From Zygnema cylindricum (Eukaryota; Streptophyta; Zygnematophyceae; Zygnematales; Zygnemataceae), in assembly GCA_037447655.1 (NCBI GenBank), contig JBBHKE010002877.1:50176-114175 (forward strand): a stretch of 64,000 bases of DNA, written 5' to 3'. This document shows positions 1 through 10,347 of this stretch, piece by piece. Each line of letters opens with the position of its first letter. Position 1 is the first letter of the stretch. Under the pieces are notes generated by a model. The model saw only the letters and a program-made list of their open reading frames with translations, ran no database searches and was not told the origin of the DNA. The translations under genes were made by a program, and so were the position numbers.

Positions 1-125
1 AATGAACTGGTAAAAGTCACTAAGAAAAACGACGTCTGAGTCCCCTCAGGTACGATGTGTCTTGTTCCATCAAACATAGGCACCCTAGATGGTGGGTCCA
101 TAACCTGAAACTCTGAGACCTCCAT
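1..125 (-). pseudogene. copia gag N-terminus, cut by window edge
   Basis: Start of a Ty1/copia gag frame that runs off the left edge. The ATG at 125-123 lies inside the adjacent LTR, and the frame stays open through the LTR end and the primer-binding site. The first residues (MEVSEFQVMDPPSRVPMFDG) match the gag starts near 7712, 59016 and 60910. After about 22 residues the sequence diverges from those copies (HIVPEGTQT instead of the usual GFIYWES), so this is either another subfamily or a rearranged copy. Gag forms the retrotransposon particle. The rest of this element lies outside the window. Confidence 0.55.
91..105 (-). other. primer-binding site, half tRNA-iMet type
   Basis: The plus strand reads GGTGGGTCCATAACC, directly next to the LTR start (TGAAACTCTG at 106). 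From recall, this is the anticodon stem-loop of plant-type initiator tRNA-Met (GGTGGGCCCATAACC) with one difference. The element strand is therefore complementary to the middle of the tRNA and not its 3' end, as in Drosophila copia and yeast Ty5, which prime from a cleaved half tRNA. Confidence 0.7.
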
Positions 126-1285
126 TGGTCCTCAGAGTATGCAGATCCAAAAGAAGCTAATCTAGATAGTGCCGACTCCAAGTTGATATAAGCCGAAATG
201 ACTGAACCCTTGACAGTCAGAACCCCAATATATATTCGCCCTTGTGAAATAACACTTTCTGTGTGCTCAGTTCCACCACAGAAAGCAAAGTTAGAATATG
301 AGATTTGGACACATTCACCCACTTTGACTTTCCCTTAGAAATACAACCACCCTGGCAGACAAAAACTCTGACCGACCACACCCATGTGTAGCATGGACTC
401 CCCTGAGTCTGCAGCAAAAAGAATCACTGAAAATGGTCAAGTAAATTGATAGTTATGGCTGCCAATAGTTAGCCATTTATACAAGGTGCTCTCTGAGAGA
501 GAGGGTCCTATCTGCCAAATTTTTCTAAGTCCTATCTCCCTCTAAAACTCTATCTACTGAAGTACGGCACCAATTAAAATACTGTGTCGTACAGAAAAGT
601 ACACGTGCCGGTGTACTTTTTGTACGGCCATAATACGACATGGCCAAAATGTTGACACATGTCATATCCGGATTTGTTTCCGTAATTCCCGGAGTTGCCG
701 CAATCCAATGTAGTTTTGCCACGTGTCACTCGATGTGGCATTGATCGCAAACCGCCAAAAATCCTACTCCGCGATCTCGGCATCCTTCGCGGCCGTCCGA
801 TCAAATCCGGATTTCAATCGTAGCCGTCATAAATACTTGCGCGGTATTTTTTCCGTCGTCAAACAAAATGCGCGGTATTTATTTCGTAGCTGTATCGTAC
901 GTCTTACTTTACACAACTGTTTCCATGCATTATGTATATAGTTCTTGTTAAATGAACTAGTCTACATGTAACTAGTTAAATATTCATCAAACCCCATAAC
1001 TTGTAACACTAGCTCTAGTCTAAACGGCTAAAGTCACCGGTTAAGGGCAGACTGACGGACGGTAGGTACCAGGATCAATTCCTTGGTCCGTCAAGGATCT
1101 ATTGGTAAGTCTTACTAATTTACCTCATGTCTTCTCTAGAGAGCATAGGCAGCCATGGCTTTAGCTCCCTATCCAGCCTTTAGTGACTACAACAAGTGTG
1201 GGGGCTTGGAGAGGGGAGTTAGAGGCAGACTGTCTTTGCCTTTTTCTATCCTATTACAAACCTAGAAAATACACAAATATCAACA
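106..1285 (-). repeat. copia LTR shared by two internal regions
   Basis: A 1180 bp LTR with TGAAACTCTG at the left and ATCAACA at the right, so it reads TGTTGAT to GTTTCA in element orientation. It has a primer-binding site on its left (5' LTR of an element off the window) and a polypurine tract on its right (3' LTR of the element fragments that follow). One LTR therefore serves two neighbours, as expected after recombination between tandem copies. A tRNA-like module sits at about 1010-1095. Related LTR pieces lie at 42797-43060 and, inverted, at 46175-47252. Confidence 0.8.
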
Positions 1286-1302
1286 CTCCCCTTATTTTCT
1301 AG
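1286..1302 (-). other. polypurine tract of copia 3' end
   Basis: The plus strand CTCCCCTTATTTTCTAG is, on the element strand, CTAGAAAATAAGGGGAG just before the LTR. The same tract abuts LTRs at 31250, 54629 and, in plus orientation, 53466-53482. It primes second-strand synthesis. Confidence 0.75.
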
Positions 1303-2200
1303 TTTTTTTTTTTTTTTTTTTTCACTTCCACAAGCAAGTAAACAAACACCCCCTCCCCTTTTTCTTTTTTCTTTTTCTTTTTTCCTTTTCTTTTCATAAA
1401 ACTTAAGTATTTAACACAGTACATCAAATGAACTGAAATAATAATTGCATCACACATTTGATTTAACATCCCACTTTTCATAAATCCGAGCAAAGATTTT
1501 ATCCACCTCATGACTTTTTCATCCACACACAAACCGATTTCTCTCTTGCAATCCAAACAACCGGCCGCATCTCCAATCTGCAACATATACCCAGATGCTA
1601 ACCCTTTCACAGACACACCTTCATAAATACCATCACTCCTTTTAGCGATGTCAAACCCATTACCCGCAAAAATTAAACTTTCCTCACTCTCTCCCATAGA
1701 TTTTTTTCCACTATCAGTTTCTGTTTTAATTCCCAATAAATATTTCTTCTCCCCTAAACCTTTAATCAAATATTTCTCTTCTCCCCTATCCTTTAAAATC
1801 CCCTCTAGAATTAATTCTCCCCTTTCCTCGGAATCCGTTGAAGTCTCCCTTTCCGACCAGTTTTCTATTACCAAAATATCTATGAAACTATCCTCAATAT
1901 TTTGAACTCCCTCAAGTATCTCCTCTCTCTGTACTTCCCTTATACCTCCAAAAGCACACTGTTGCCTTCGTGTAATTTCTGTGTACTTTTCTCTCTTCCT
2001 CATTCTACCGATGTGAAGAAGCTCCAATTTTTCTTCATCCTCTTTCTCCTCTTCCTCGTCGTTCTCCTCATCCACATTCCAACTTCTAAGTTTTTCCAAA
2101 CAAGGGCATTCCTCCATATAATGACCCAGTTCCCTACAAAAGAAGTAAACCCCTTTTTTCAAAGCTCCAGTGTCATTTCCTCTCCCTCCATCTAGAATTT
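1299..2200 (-). pseudogene. degenerate copia gag zinc knuckle to pre-integrase fragment
   Basis: An open frame of about 287 codons (2162-1299). It starts with a knuckle-like CRELGHYMEEC, where C-X2-C-X4-H-X4-C is expected (CRFCKKPGHYMADC in the copy at 6.8 kb). It continues with an acidic linker, the CAFGGIRE segment that joins gag to protease, and a region resembling GAG-pre-integrase (NGFDIAKRSDGIYEG). The protease D-S/T-G motif is not recognisable. The C-terminus is a lysine-rich low-complexity tail encoded by the pyrimidine-rich DNA at 1300-1400. The fragment lies downstream of an RT remnant in the same orientation, which is the wrong order for one element, so two element pieces are joined here. 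Confidence 0.6.
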
Positions 2201-2381
2201 CTAAAACATATAACCTATTGCTTCTTTTTTAGTAAGACTAATGATCATTTTCCCCCAATCTCTCTCCATTTGGATTCCCAAAATATATCTTGCCTCTCTA
2301 AATCCTTCATATCAAATCAACTTCTAACATATTTCTTTAAATTATTGATATTTTCTAAAGACTTACTTAACACCAACAGAT
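2201..2381 (-). pseudogene. RT remnant of outer copia element, left half
   Basis: The DNA encodes the segment after the YVDD box (LVLSKS..INNLKKY, then D-L-G-E-A-like). It is nearly identical to 32150-32240 of another copy. The sequence breaks at 2381, where the nested element is inserted, and resumes at 8645 with the piece encoding the YVDD neighbourhood. It is a broken remnant. Confidence 0.7.
2377..2381. repeat. target-site duplication, left (CAGAT)
   Basis: CAGAT immediately precedes the LTR at 2382 and recurs immediately after the other LTR at 8640-8644. A 5 bp duplication is the copia norm and fixes both borders of the nested element. Confidence 0.85.
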
Positions 2382-3301
2382 TGAAACTCTGTGACCTCCC
2401 TTGGTCCACAAAATGTCCAGCTTATATGAAGCCTCTAGGATAATATTTGCACTTTTGACTTTGGAAATAAATATGTGCCACCCTGGCACGTAAAAACTAT
2501 GACCGACTACACCACTATATGGCTTGGACTCTCGTGAGTCCGCAGCAAAAAGAATCACTGAATTTGCTCACCCGAGTAATAAGTTATGGCCGGCCAAAGA
2601 TGGCATATAAATACAGAAGTACTCTAGGAGAGAGGCTGAAACCAAGAAATATTCTAAGTCCTAAACTACCTCTCTACGCCTAATACTAGTGTACTTATCC
2701 AATCAGAAGACCGTAAGGTACAAGTACCTCTGTACCTTTTGTACGACCATAATACGGCATGGCCGCTCCGCTGACGCGTGTCAGTTCTTGAGCCAAAGTT
2801 GCTCCTTCCGTGATACCGACTGTCCATTTATCCCTCGTCACATGTCACCCGCCAACATATGCTCAGCAAACCGCCAAAAACCACTTCGAATTCCAACTAA
2901 TCCGCGAGCCGTCGATCGCGAACGACTTTCAATTTCGTCCGTCAAAATTTTATGTCGTTTCGTGCGGTACCGCATGTTTCATGTTCACTTCGTCCCGTAA
3001 AAGTTTGAATGAAATATGCCAACGCGTTACAATTTCTATTTTTACGAAACAAGTTAAGATTATCGTTTCCATAAGACCTACTAGATAAGGCAAACAACTA
3101 CGCCGTACGTCTGTTATTCGAAGTTCACTGGTTCAAGTCCTACTGGTGCAAGTTTACATTTTGCATGAAACTAAAGCTTCTCTCTGTCTCCTTACCTACA
3201 TGAGACAGCCATGGCTGCCTGCTAGTCCTCAGTGACTACGACAAGTATGAGGGCTGCTAGAAGACCAAAAAGTACAAGACTATAAAATACCTTTTTCAAC
3301 A
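2382..3301 (-). repeat. 3' LTR of nested copia element
   Basis: 920 bp, plus strand TGAAACTCTG to TTTTTCAACA. It matches 7693-8639 along its length with scattered substitutions and small gaps. It carries a TATATAAATA-like box near 2603, the word TTTCGTGCGGTAC near 2957, and a tRNA-like module at 3075-3155 that includes GGTTCAAGTCC, a near-perfect B box. Confidence 0.88.
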
Positions 3302-3315
3302 ATCCCTTTATTTTA
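3302..3315 (-). other. polypurine tract
   Basis: ATCCCTTTATTTTA on the plus strand is a short purine run on the element strand directly before the 3' LTR. It is slightly diverged from the AATAAGGGGAG tract of its relatives. Confidence 0.6.
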
Positions 3316-3320
3316 TAGTC

Positions 3321-5200
3321 TAGCTTTTGCTTCAGCCCACATTTCTACCTACAAAATATCAATTTAGGAGAAGGAACCGGTTTAGTCATCATATATGCTA
3401 CCATCTCTCCAACTGGTCTATATTCCAAGCTAATTATTTTATTCTCAACCTTTTCTCTAACAAGGCTCAAACGAATATCCATATGTTTTGCTTTAAAGTG
3501 ATGCGTAGGGTTTGCTGCAATTGTTATCGCAGCTTGATTGTCACAAAATATTTTTTGTCTTCCATTCTTCATATATTTTGATTCTTGAAGCAAAAATTTC
3601 ACCCACATAAATTCTTTCATAGCCGAACAAGAGGCCATATACTCAGCCTCCATGGTGGACTGAGCAATCACCTTTTGTTGCTTGCTGCTCCAATAGCAAG
3701 CTCAATTCCCAGCATATAACACATACCCAGAGGTACACCTCCTCATCAGAGCATCCCCATAACTGGCATCACTCCAAGTGGTGATGTCAGTATTATCCCC
3801 TCCCAATTGCAACCATAGATCTCTAGATCCTACCAAATACCGCATGACCCTTTTGGTCGCTTCCCAATCTTTCTTCCTAGGATCATTCAGACTCCTACTT
3901 AATACTCCCACAGCTGCAGCTATACCAGGACGAGAAGAGTTCATAAAGTAGATCAAACTACAGACAACCTGTTTGTACAGAATAGTTTGCATTAACTTGT
4001 TTTCCTCAAGTCCTAGCTCATTATTGAAGATCAAGATTCCCTCCTCTGAGCTCCCATCATTTCCCTTCTTTAAGTCCATTGGAGTCGTACAACTATTTGC
4101 TTTTTCCATTTGAAATTTTTCAAGCATATTCCCAATTGCTTCCTTTTGAGTTAGTCTAATTGTTTTCTTTTCTCTCTCCCTCTCCATTTGAATTCCCAAA
4201 ATGTACTTTGCCTCCCCCAAATCTTTTATTTCAAATCTACTCTTTAGATCCTTTTCAATCTATTAATTTTCACCATTGATTTACTCAAAACAAGGCAATC
4301 ATCAACATATATGGCAATGAAAATTATACCTTCCTCATCCTCAAATAAGTTGATGGAATGATCCGAACTGATTCGGATATATCCCAAACTTGTCAAAAAC
4401 TCGTCCAACTTTTTATTCCATTGCCGTGGAGCGCGCTTTAGTCTATAAAGGGACTTTATCAATCTGCACACCTTACTTTCTTCTCCGTTCTCCACAAATC
4501 CTTCCGGTTGTCGCATGAAGATCTCTTCTTCCAATTCTCCGTGTAAGAAAGCGGTTTTGATGTCCATGTGGTGCACTTCCATGTCTTCCGTTGCCGCAAG
4601 ACTAAGTAGAATCCGGACGGAGGGGAATCTAATAACTGGAGCAAAAGTCTCCTCATAATCGATTCCCTACTTCTGTGTGAACCCCTTTGCCACTAATCTG
4701 GCTTTGTATCGCTCTATAGTGTTGTCTGGATTGAGCTTCAACTTAAATGCCCACTTGTATCCTATTGGTTTTCTATTCGGAGGACAATCCACTAACTCCT
4801 AAGTGTTTGTTTCAATAATGGAAGCCATCTCATCATTAATAGTTGTCACCCGTCTACCGCCTTCTCGACTATTAACTGCTTCTGAGTAAGTCTGGGGTGC
4901 GCTCAAATGTGACAGCTTAATTACCTTGTTGTTCACTTGTCTCTCTTGAAGTCTCTTGCTGCTTCTCTTTCCTCCTTCAAATATTGACGCTAAGATGGAG
5001 GGTAATCTCTGGTTTCTCCGAACAACTTCACCTTCTCCCCTATCCGTGGAGTCCATCTCCGGTCGTTCATCGTCCATTTCCTGTATTTCCTCGTTTTCTT
5101 CCTCGGTTGGAATCGAAAGTTGTGACTCCAAGAGAGGATCATTCTCGGTCAGATTTTTCTCTTCTTCTGCACTGTCTGGCTGAACTGGAGTTCGGTTAGT
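3321..5200 (-). pseudogene. copia reverse transcriptase and RNase H, broken
   Basis: C-terminal half of pol. From high to low coordinates: an acidic linker after integrase, the RT start (CPPNRKPIGYKWAFK), the palm motif MDIKTAFLHGEL, the catalytic box FIAIYVDDCLVL near 4290, then the connection (KYILGIQ) and RNase H with TTWSDASYGD, TMEAEYMA and CDNQAA holding the catalytic acids, ending at DMMTKPVPSP near 3350. These domains copy element RNA into DNA and remove the RNA strand. At least four interruptions separate the pieces at 4799-5131, 4244-4582, 3702-4220 and 3345-3671. The YVDD and RNase H residues remain intact. Confidence 0.88.
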
Positions 5201-5261
5201 AGAATCTGCATCTAACTCACTTTCGGATTCAATTCAAATTCTGACCGGTTTAGTGTACTTA

Positions 5262-6600
5262 AAGGGATCTATGGATTTTCCTTCATCCATAACTACCAAG
5301 TGTTTTACTAGAATTATGTCTTCTCTTCCGAGATCATAAACTCTATGCCCTTTTATGTTCTCATTATACCCGAGAAATTATCCCGGCTTTTCTCTAGCAT
5401 CTAACTTCCTATCAGATTTTTCTGTGTTTAAACTAAACACTTAACTTTCTTACACATTTAAGTGTGATATACCACGTTTTCTCCCGGTCCATCTTTCATA
5501 AGGTGTTTGACCTTTTACAATTGAGGTAATGACTCTATTCTTGAGATAGTTAGCACAATTCATAGCTTCTGCCCAAAAACTTTTCCTTATCTTTTTATCC
5601 GTCAACATACTACGGGCACTATCACTTAATGTCCGATTTAGTCTCTCGGCTACACCATTTTGTTCTGGGTTCTTTGGGACAGTCTTTTGGTGTTGAACCC
5701 CTTCCTCTTTTAAGTAATCCTCAAACTCATTAGAAGTGAATTCCCCCCCATTATCACTTCTCACTCTCTTTATAAGTGTCTCATGAAGCTTTTCACTCCA
5801 TGATTTATATTCCTTAAATAAGCCAAAGCCTTAGATTTGTTTTTCAAGAAATATAATCTAGAGTATCTAGACCAATCATCAATGATAGTAAGCATAAATC
5901 TTTTCCCTCCAACTGATTGCACTTTGGCCGGTCCCCATATGTCACTGTGATCCAAATCTAAAACCTTTTCACCCTTATATGTTGCGGCTTTTGGAAAAGG
6001 CAATCTGTGGGCTTTTCCTTGAGCACACCCACTACAATCATCCAAAGTCTCATTATCTCCAAAATGTATGCCCTCAACAACACCCATTTTCTTCATTTCC
6101 TTCACTCTATCTAGATGCACATGTCCCAATCTTTTATGACACATCATCAAATCCATTACACCAACATAGTAAACTCCCGTCTTTCCATTACTCAAATTCA
6201 GCCTAAACATTCCTTGGCTACCTTTTTCAGCTGTGAAGTACACTTCATTCTCATAGCTAGCAACAAAGACTCCTTTCTTAGTACTAGTCTCAAAACCATT
6301 ATCATCTAAGACCGACGTAGATATAAGATTCTTGTTCAACTCTGGGATAAAAAGAACATCGGAGAAAGTGAATATGGATGCCTTTCCATCAACTAAGTCT
6401 CTCAGATCCACAGATCCCACTAAATTAGTGGTGACTAATCTCTCATCCCCATACTTTTTCTCTACAGTAGCGATCTTTCTCATTTTGGTAAACAATGGTT
6501 TTTCTCTACACATATTTATAGAGGCTCCTAAATCAATAATCCATCCTTCTTCTTGAGCTTCTCTTACTCCACCGAAAGCACACTTTTGCCTCATTGGAAT
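5262..6600 (-). pseudogene. copia protease and integrase, broken
   Basis: Begins at CAFGGVREAQ, then the protease site as WIIDLGAS (the usual DSG/DTG serine or threonine is leucine). It continues to DVLFIPELNKNLIS and the integrase HHCC zinc site (HKRLGHVHLDRV then CSGCAQGK). The DDE core is present: DLDHSDIWGP, TIIDDWSRY, SDNGGEFTSN and EQNGVAERLNRT. Integrase joins the cDNA to the host genome and protease cuts the polyprotein. The frame is interrupted near 5765-5770 and again at 5450, and the leucine in the protease triad would inactivate it. Confidence 0.85.
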
Positions 6601-6627
6601 CTCCGGCTAACCTTTCACCTCCAACTC

Positions 6628-7712
6628 CTAGTTGAGGAGTAGTTCTCCATCGTCCTCATCGGAGTCATCTCCGATGACTTCCGTTCCCACAAATACCATA
6701 TTTCTCATTGCGGCTGGTTTTCCGACCCGTTCCTCCTTCAATCTCAGCTCTGTCAGTTTAGTACAATCCGCCATGTAATGTCCCGGCTTCTTACAAAAGC
6801 GACAAATCCCCTTCGAAGTCCTCGATCCAGATCCTTCTGATTGATTTCCTCTTCCAACTCCGACAAAGTTTCCAAAAGGTTTCTTAGAATCTTTATTTCC
6901 CAAATTAGTTCCAGCAGCCAATGCCTGAATACTCTTTCTTCCTCTCCGAATCTCAATTGTGTTTTCCCGAACCAAAATCATTCCCACAACGTAGTTCCAA
7001 ATCCACCGATGATTTGGCAAGTCCTGAACCTTGTTAACAATGTTTTTATAATCATCTGGGAGTTTCATCAACAAAGTATTCACCTTCTTTTTCTTGGTCT
7101 CCCTTTTCCCTGCACACTCCAACTCCATAAATAACCTAGTGAAGTCATTACAAAAATCTAACATTTTCCCCCCTTTGTACACATATGATTGTACCTTCTG
7201 ATCTACCTGCTTCTGCTGCTGAATCTTACCACTCTTGTAAATGTTGACAAGAGCCTCCCACAACTTGTCAGCCCTGTCCACATGAAGATGAGGTGTAGCC
7301 ACTGTTTGGGTGAGACACCCGAGAATAAAATGAGTCGTCACTGTATTGTTGATATCCCAGATTTCACTATCATTAGCCTCGGTTTTCTAAACATCTGCTA
7401 CCAAAACCGATCCAATAGACATCGGTGTGAGTTTCTCCTTTCGTTCTCCTTCCCCATGTCCGACACGATGCTCTCTCTAACATCCTCTTCCACCTCTGCC
7501 CCCGCAGATCCTCTTGTGAACTGAGATTCTCCAAACCCTGGTGGAACTCCCAATTTTGCGGATGGCTGACACTCACGACGAGTCACAATGCCCCATAGCC
7601 ATTTTTCAACCAGTGCACCCCTCATCATGGTTTCCCAATAAATGAACCCTATTCTATTAAAAATGGGCACCTTAGAGGGTGGGCTTATAACCTGAAACTC
7701 TGTGACCTCCAT
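6628..7712 (-). pseudogene. copia gag, frameshifted
   Basis: The ATG at 7712-7710 lies about 20 bases inside the 5' LTR, and the frame reads through the LTR end and PBS (MEVTEFQVISPPSKVPIFN). It continues to about 7398, then the frame is lost and resumes at 7341 as a conserved helical gag body (KVQSYVYKGGKMLDFCNDF, NTLLMKLPDDYKNIVNKVQ) ending with the zinc knuckle CRFCKKPGHYMADC and an acidic tail. Gag packages element RNA, and the knuckle binds nucleic acid. Confidence 0.82.
7678..7692 (-). other. primer-binding site, half tRNA-iMet type
   Basis: Plus strand GGTGGGCTTATAACC abuts the 5' LTR. It equals the initiator tRNA-Met anticodon arm with two differences (CC to TT in the loop side). Confidence 0.65.
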
Positions 7713-8639
7713 TGGTCCACAAAATGTCCAGCTTATATAAAGCCTCTAGGATAATATTTGCACTTTTGAATTCGGAAATTAATAAGTGCCACCTTGGCAC
7801 GCAAAAACTATGAGTGACTACACCCTTGTGAAGCTTGGACTCCCCTGAGTTCGGAGCAAAGAGAATCACCGAATTTGCTCACCCGAGCATTAAGTTATGG
7901 CTGGCCAAAGATGGCCTATAAATACAGAAGCACTCTGGGAGAGAGGCTGAAACCAAGAAATATTCTAAGTCCTAAACTACACTTCTAAGCCTACTACTAG
8001 TGTACGTATCCAATAAGAAGACCGTAAGGTACAAGAAGGTACCGGTACCAATGTACTTTTTGTACGGCCATAGTACGGCATGGCCGCTCCGCTGATGCGT
8101 GTCAGTTCCTTAACCGAAGTTTCTCCTTCTGTGATACCTGCTGTCCATTCATCCCTCGCCACGTGTCACCCGCCAACGTATGCTCATTAAACCGCCAAAA
8201 AACACTCTTGAATTCCGGCTCCTCCGCGAGCCGTCGATCGCGAACGACTTTCAATTTTGTCCGTCGAAATTTGATGTCGTCTCGTGCGGTACTTTGTTTC
8301 GTGCGGTACCGCATGTTTCATGATCACTTCGTCCCGTAATAGGTTGAATGAAGTATGCTGACGCGTTACAATTTATATATGTACGAAACAAATTAAGTTT
8401 ATCGTTTCGATAAGACGTACTGGATAAGGTTAACGATTACGCCGTACAGCTGTTATTCAGAGTTCACTGGTTCAAGTCCAACTAGTGCAAGTTTACATTT
8501 TGCATGGAACTAAAGCTTCTATCTGTCTCCTTACCTGCATGAGACAACCATGGCTGCCTGCAAGTACTCAGTGACTACGACAAGTATGAGGGTTGCGGAA
8601 GACGAAAAATGATAAGATTATAAAATACATTTTTCAACA
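7693..8639 (-). repeat. 5' LTR of nested copia element
   Basis: 947 bp partner of the LTR at 2382-3301, with the same ends (TGAAACTCTG, TTTTTCAACA) and the same internal marks: TATAAATA near 7918, TTTCGTGCGGTAC twice near 8283-8305, and a tRNA-like module at 8420-8500 with GGTTCAAGTCC. Confidence 0.88.
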
Positions 8640-8644
8640 CAGAT
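8640..8644. repeat. target-site duplication, right (CAGAT)
   Basis: Second copy of the duplication that flanks the nested element (first copy 2377-2381). The host sequence reads on as outer-element RT (ATCATCCATATAAATTGCAAT). Confidence 0.85.
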
Positions 8645-9083
8645 CATCCATATAAATTGCAATATAAACTTATACCGCTTATGCCAAATCATAAACTATG
8701 GAAAACCAACATGGTAAGCATTTTTCTTTTCATTACTCATGCTAGGCCTAAATATTCTTTGGCTACCCTAATCTGCCGTGAAGTAGACTTCATCCCCATA
8801 CTTTGCTGTAAAGATTCCCTTTCTAGTGAAGGTATCAAACTCATTCTCATTTAACACAGACGTAGCGACAAGATTTTTTCTCAGCTGAGGAATGTATAGT
8901 ACATTTGAAAGGTGAGTATAGAAGTCTTACCCTTCACTAAGACTTTCAAATTAACCGACCTCACGAGATCTGTAGTAACCTCTCTCCCATCCCCATACTC
9001 TATCTCTACAGTAGGGATCTTTCTTAGCTTAGTAAAGAGGTGCTTATCACGACACATATGCATGGATGCACCTGAGTCGATGA
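8645..9083 (-). pseudogene. outer copia element: protease/pre-integrase, deleted into RT
   Basis: After about 30 bases of RT (YVDD neighbourhood), the sequence jumps directly to the pre-integrase and protease region: MHMCRDKHLFTKLRKIPTV, VEIEYGDGREVTT, and the piece matching VLFIPELNKNLIS. The integrase gene and the front of RT have been deleted. The protease aspartate region (IIDSGASMHM) is near 9063-9085 with a stop. Confidence 0.65.
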
Positions 9084-9084
9084 T

Positions 9085-10172
9085 CTATCCTCCCTGTGGA
9101 GCTTCCCGAATTGCTCCGAGAGCACACTCTTGTTTACGAGGAATCTCCTTCTCCTCCAGACTCTCGTCAAGAAGAAGCTCCCCATCCTCCTCCTCAAAGG
9201 ATTTGTCCTCGATCTCTCTTTTTACTTTTGTGAACACAAGTGCCATCTTCTTCCATCCCGAAGTACCCCCTCCACGGTTCTCTTGGAGTCTTAGCTCCGA
9301 CAGCATTACACAATCCGCTATGAAGTGTCCCAGTTTTTTGCAAAAGTGACAAAAACCATATGGGGGCCTCGGTCCTCCAGATTTATCTCTCTCTCCTTTG
9401 TACGGTTCCTTTGGGTCCTTCCCCCATGGGTTTGCTTTTGCAGCTAGAGCTTGGATGGTCTTTACCCCTGTCTTAATCTCAATTGTGTTCTCCTCCACAA
9501 GTATCATCTGGACCACTGTGTTACACTTCCATGAAGTCATTTCCTGTACTCGGTACACTATGTTTTCATACTCGTCGGGTAACTTCATAATGAGAGTGCT
9601 AACTTTCATCTTCATTGTACCTGTCCACCTGGCACTCTCTATCTCTATATACAAACAAGAGAGATCATTACAGTAGTCTAACATCTTTCCCCCTTTGTAA
9701 GAATAATTCCCAACCTTTTGCTCGGCCAACTAGAGCTCCTCAATAGTACTAGCTCTATAGATCTCCACCAAACTCACCCACAACTCCTCGGCCTTGTAAA
9801 TGTGTAGGTGGGGGGTTGCCAAAGCCTGAGTGAGGTGTCTTAGAATGAAGTTTTTGGCAGCCGTGTTGGTGTCTTCCCACGTTTGGGTATCGTTCTCCGC
9901 GGTCTTGACGGCCGAGGCTCCGGGTACAGTGACAATAAGAGAAATAGGAGTAAGAGGTGTCCCCTTTCCCTTTTTCGGACACACTACTATCCTCGTCATC
10001 TACCTCCTCTACTGCTGCAAATGCTACTGCAAAAAACCTTATTCCACCAAACCTTGGTGGAGTTCTCTGAGGTGGACTTTTCACTTTTCTAATGACAATA
10101 CCCCAGTATCATTTTTTGCACAAAGCCTCTGTCATCATGGCTTCCCAATAGATGAACCCTGATCCATTGCAA
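9085..10172 (-). pseudogene. outer copia element: gag, broken
   Basis: Gag of the older, interrupted copy. The C-terminal part (9729-9085) has KVGNYSYKGGKMLDYCNDL, LIMKLPDEYENIVYRVQEM, a knuckle CHFCKKLGHFIADC and CALGAIREAP at the junction with protease. The N-terminal part (10162-9730) is frameshifted but still shows a piece related to LRHLTQALATPHLHIYKAE. The 5' end stops near 10172 at a deletion into the LTR remnant, so the PBS is gone. Confidence 0.7.
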
Positions 10173-10347
10173 CTGCCTATGGAGCTGAGGCAGCCTTGGC
10201 TCCACTACTCTCTCTCTCCCTCTGTGATGAAAGCAAGTATGGGGGATAGAAAAAAGAGTTGGAGGCAGAGTGCCTGCGCTTTTTCTTTCTTTATTTACTA
10301 AGCTATTCAGACCTAGAAAATACTCCATAAATCTAGTGATTTGAACA
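10173..10347 (-). repeat. LTR remnant at the 5' end of outer copia element
   Basis: Only the outer (U3 side) 175 bp remain: GCCTATGGAGCTGAGGCAGCC to ATCTAGTGATTTGAACA. It resembles the end of the LTR at 30263-31249 (ATCTAGTGATTTCAACA) more than that of 106-1285. Confidence 0.65.

Larger units (their letters stand above)
2382..8639 (-). mobile_element. nearly complete Ty1/copia element, nested insertion
   Basis: A 6258 bp element on the minus strand: 5' LTR 7693-8639, PBS 7678-7692, gag, protease, integrase, RT, RNase H, polypurine tract 3302-3315, 3' LTR 2382-3301. It has a perfect CAGAT target duplication and sits inside the RT gene of an older copia copy. All domains are in the copia order (IN before RT). 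The reading frames are broken at several points. Over the first 235 bases the two LTRs differ at roughly one position in ten by hand alignment, so this is not a recent insertion. It cannot move by itself in this state. Confidence 0.9.
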
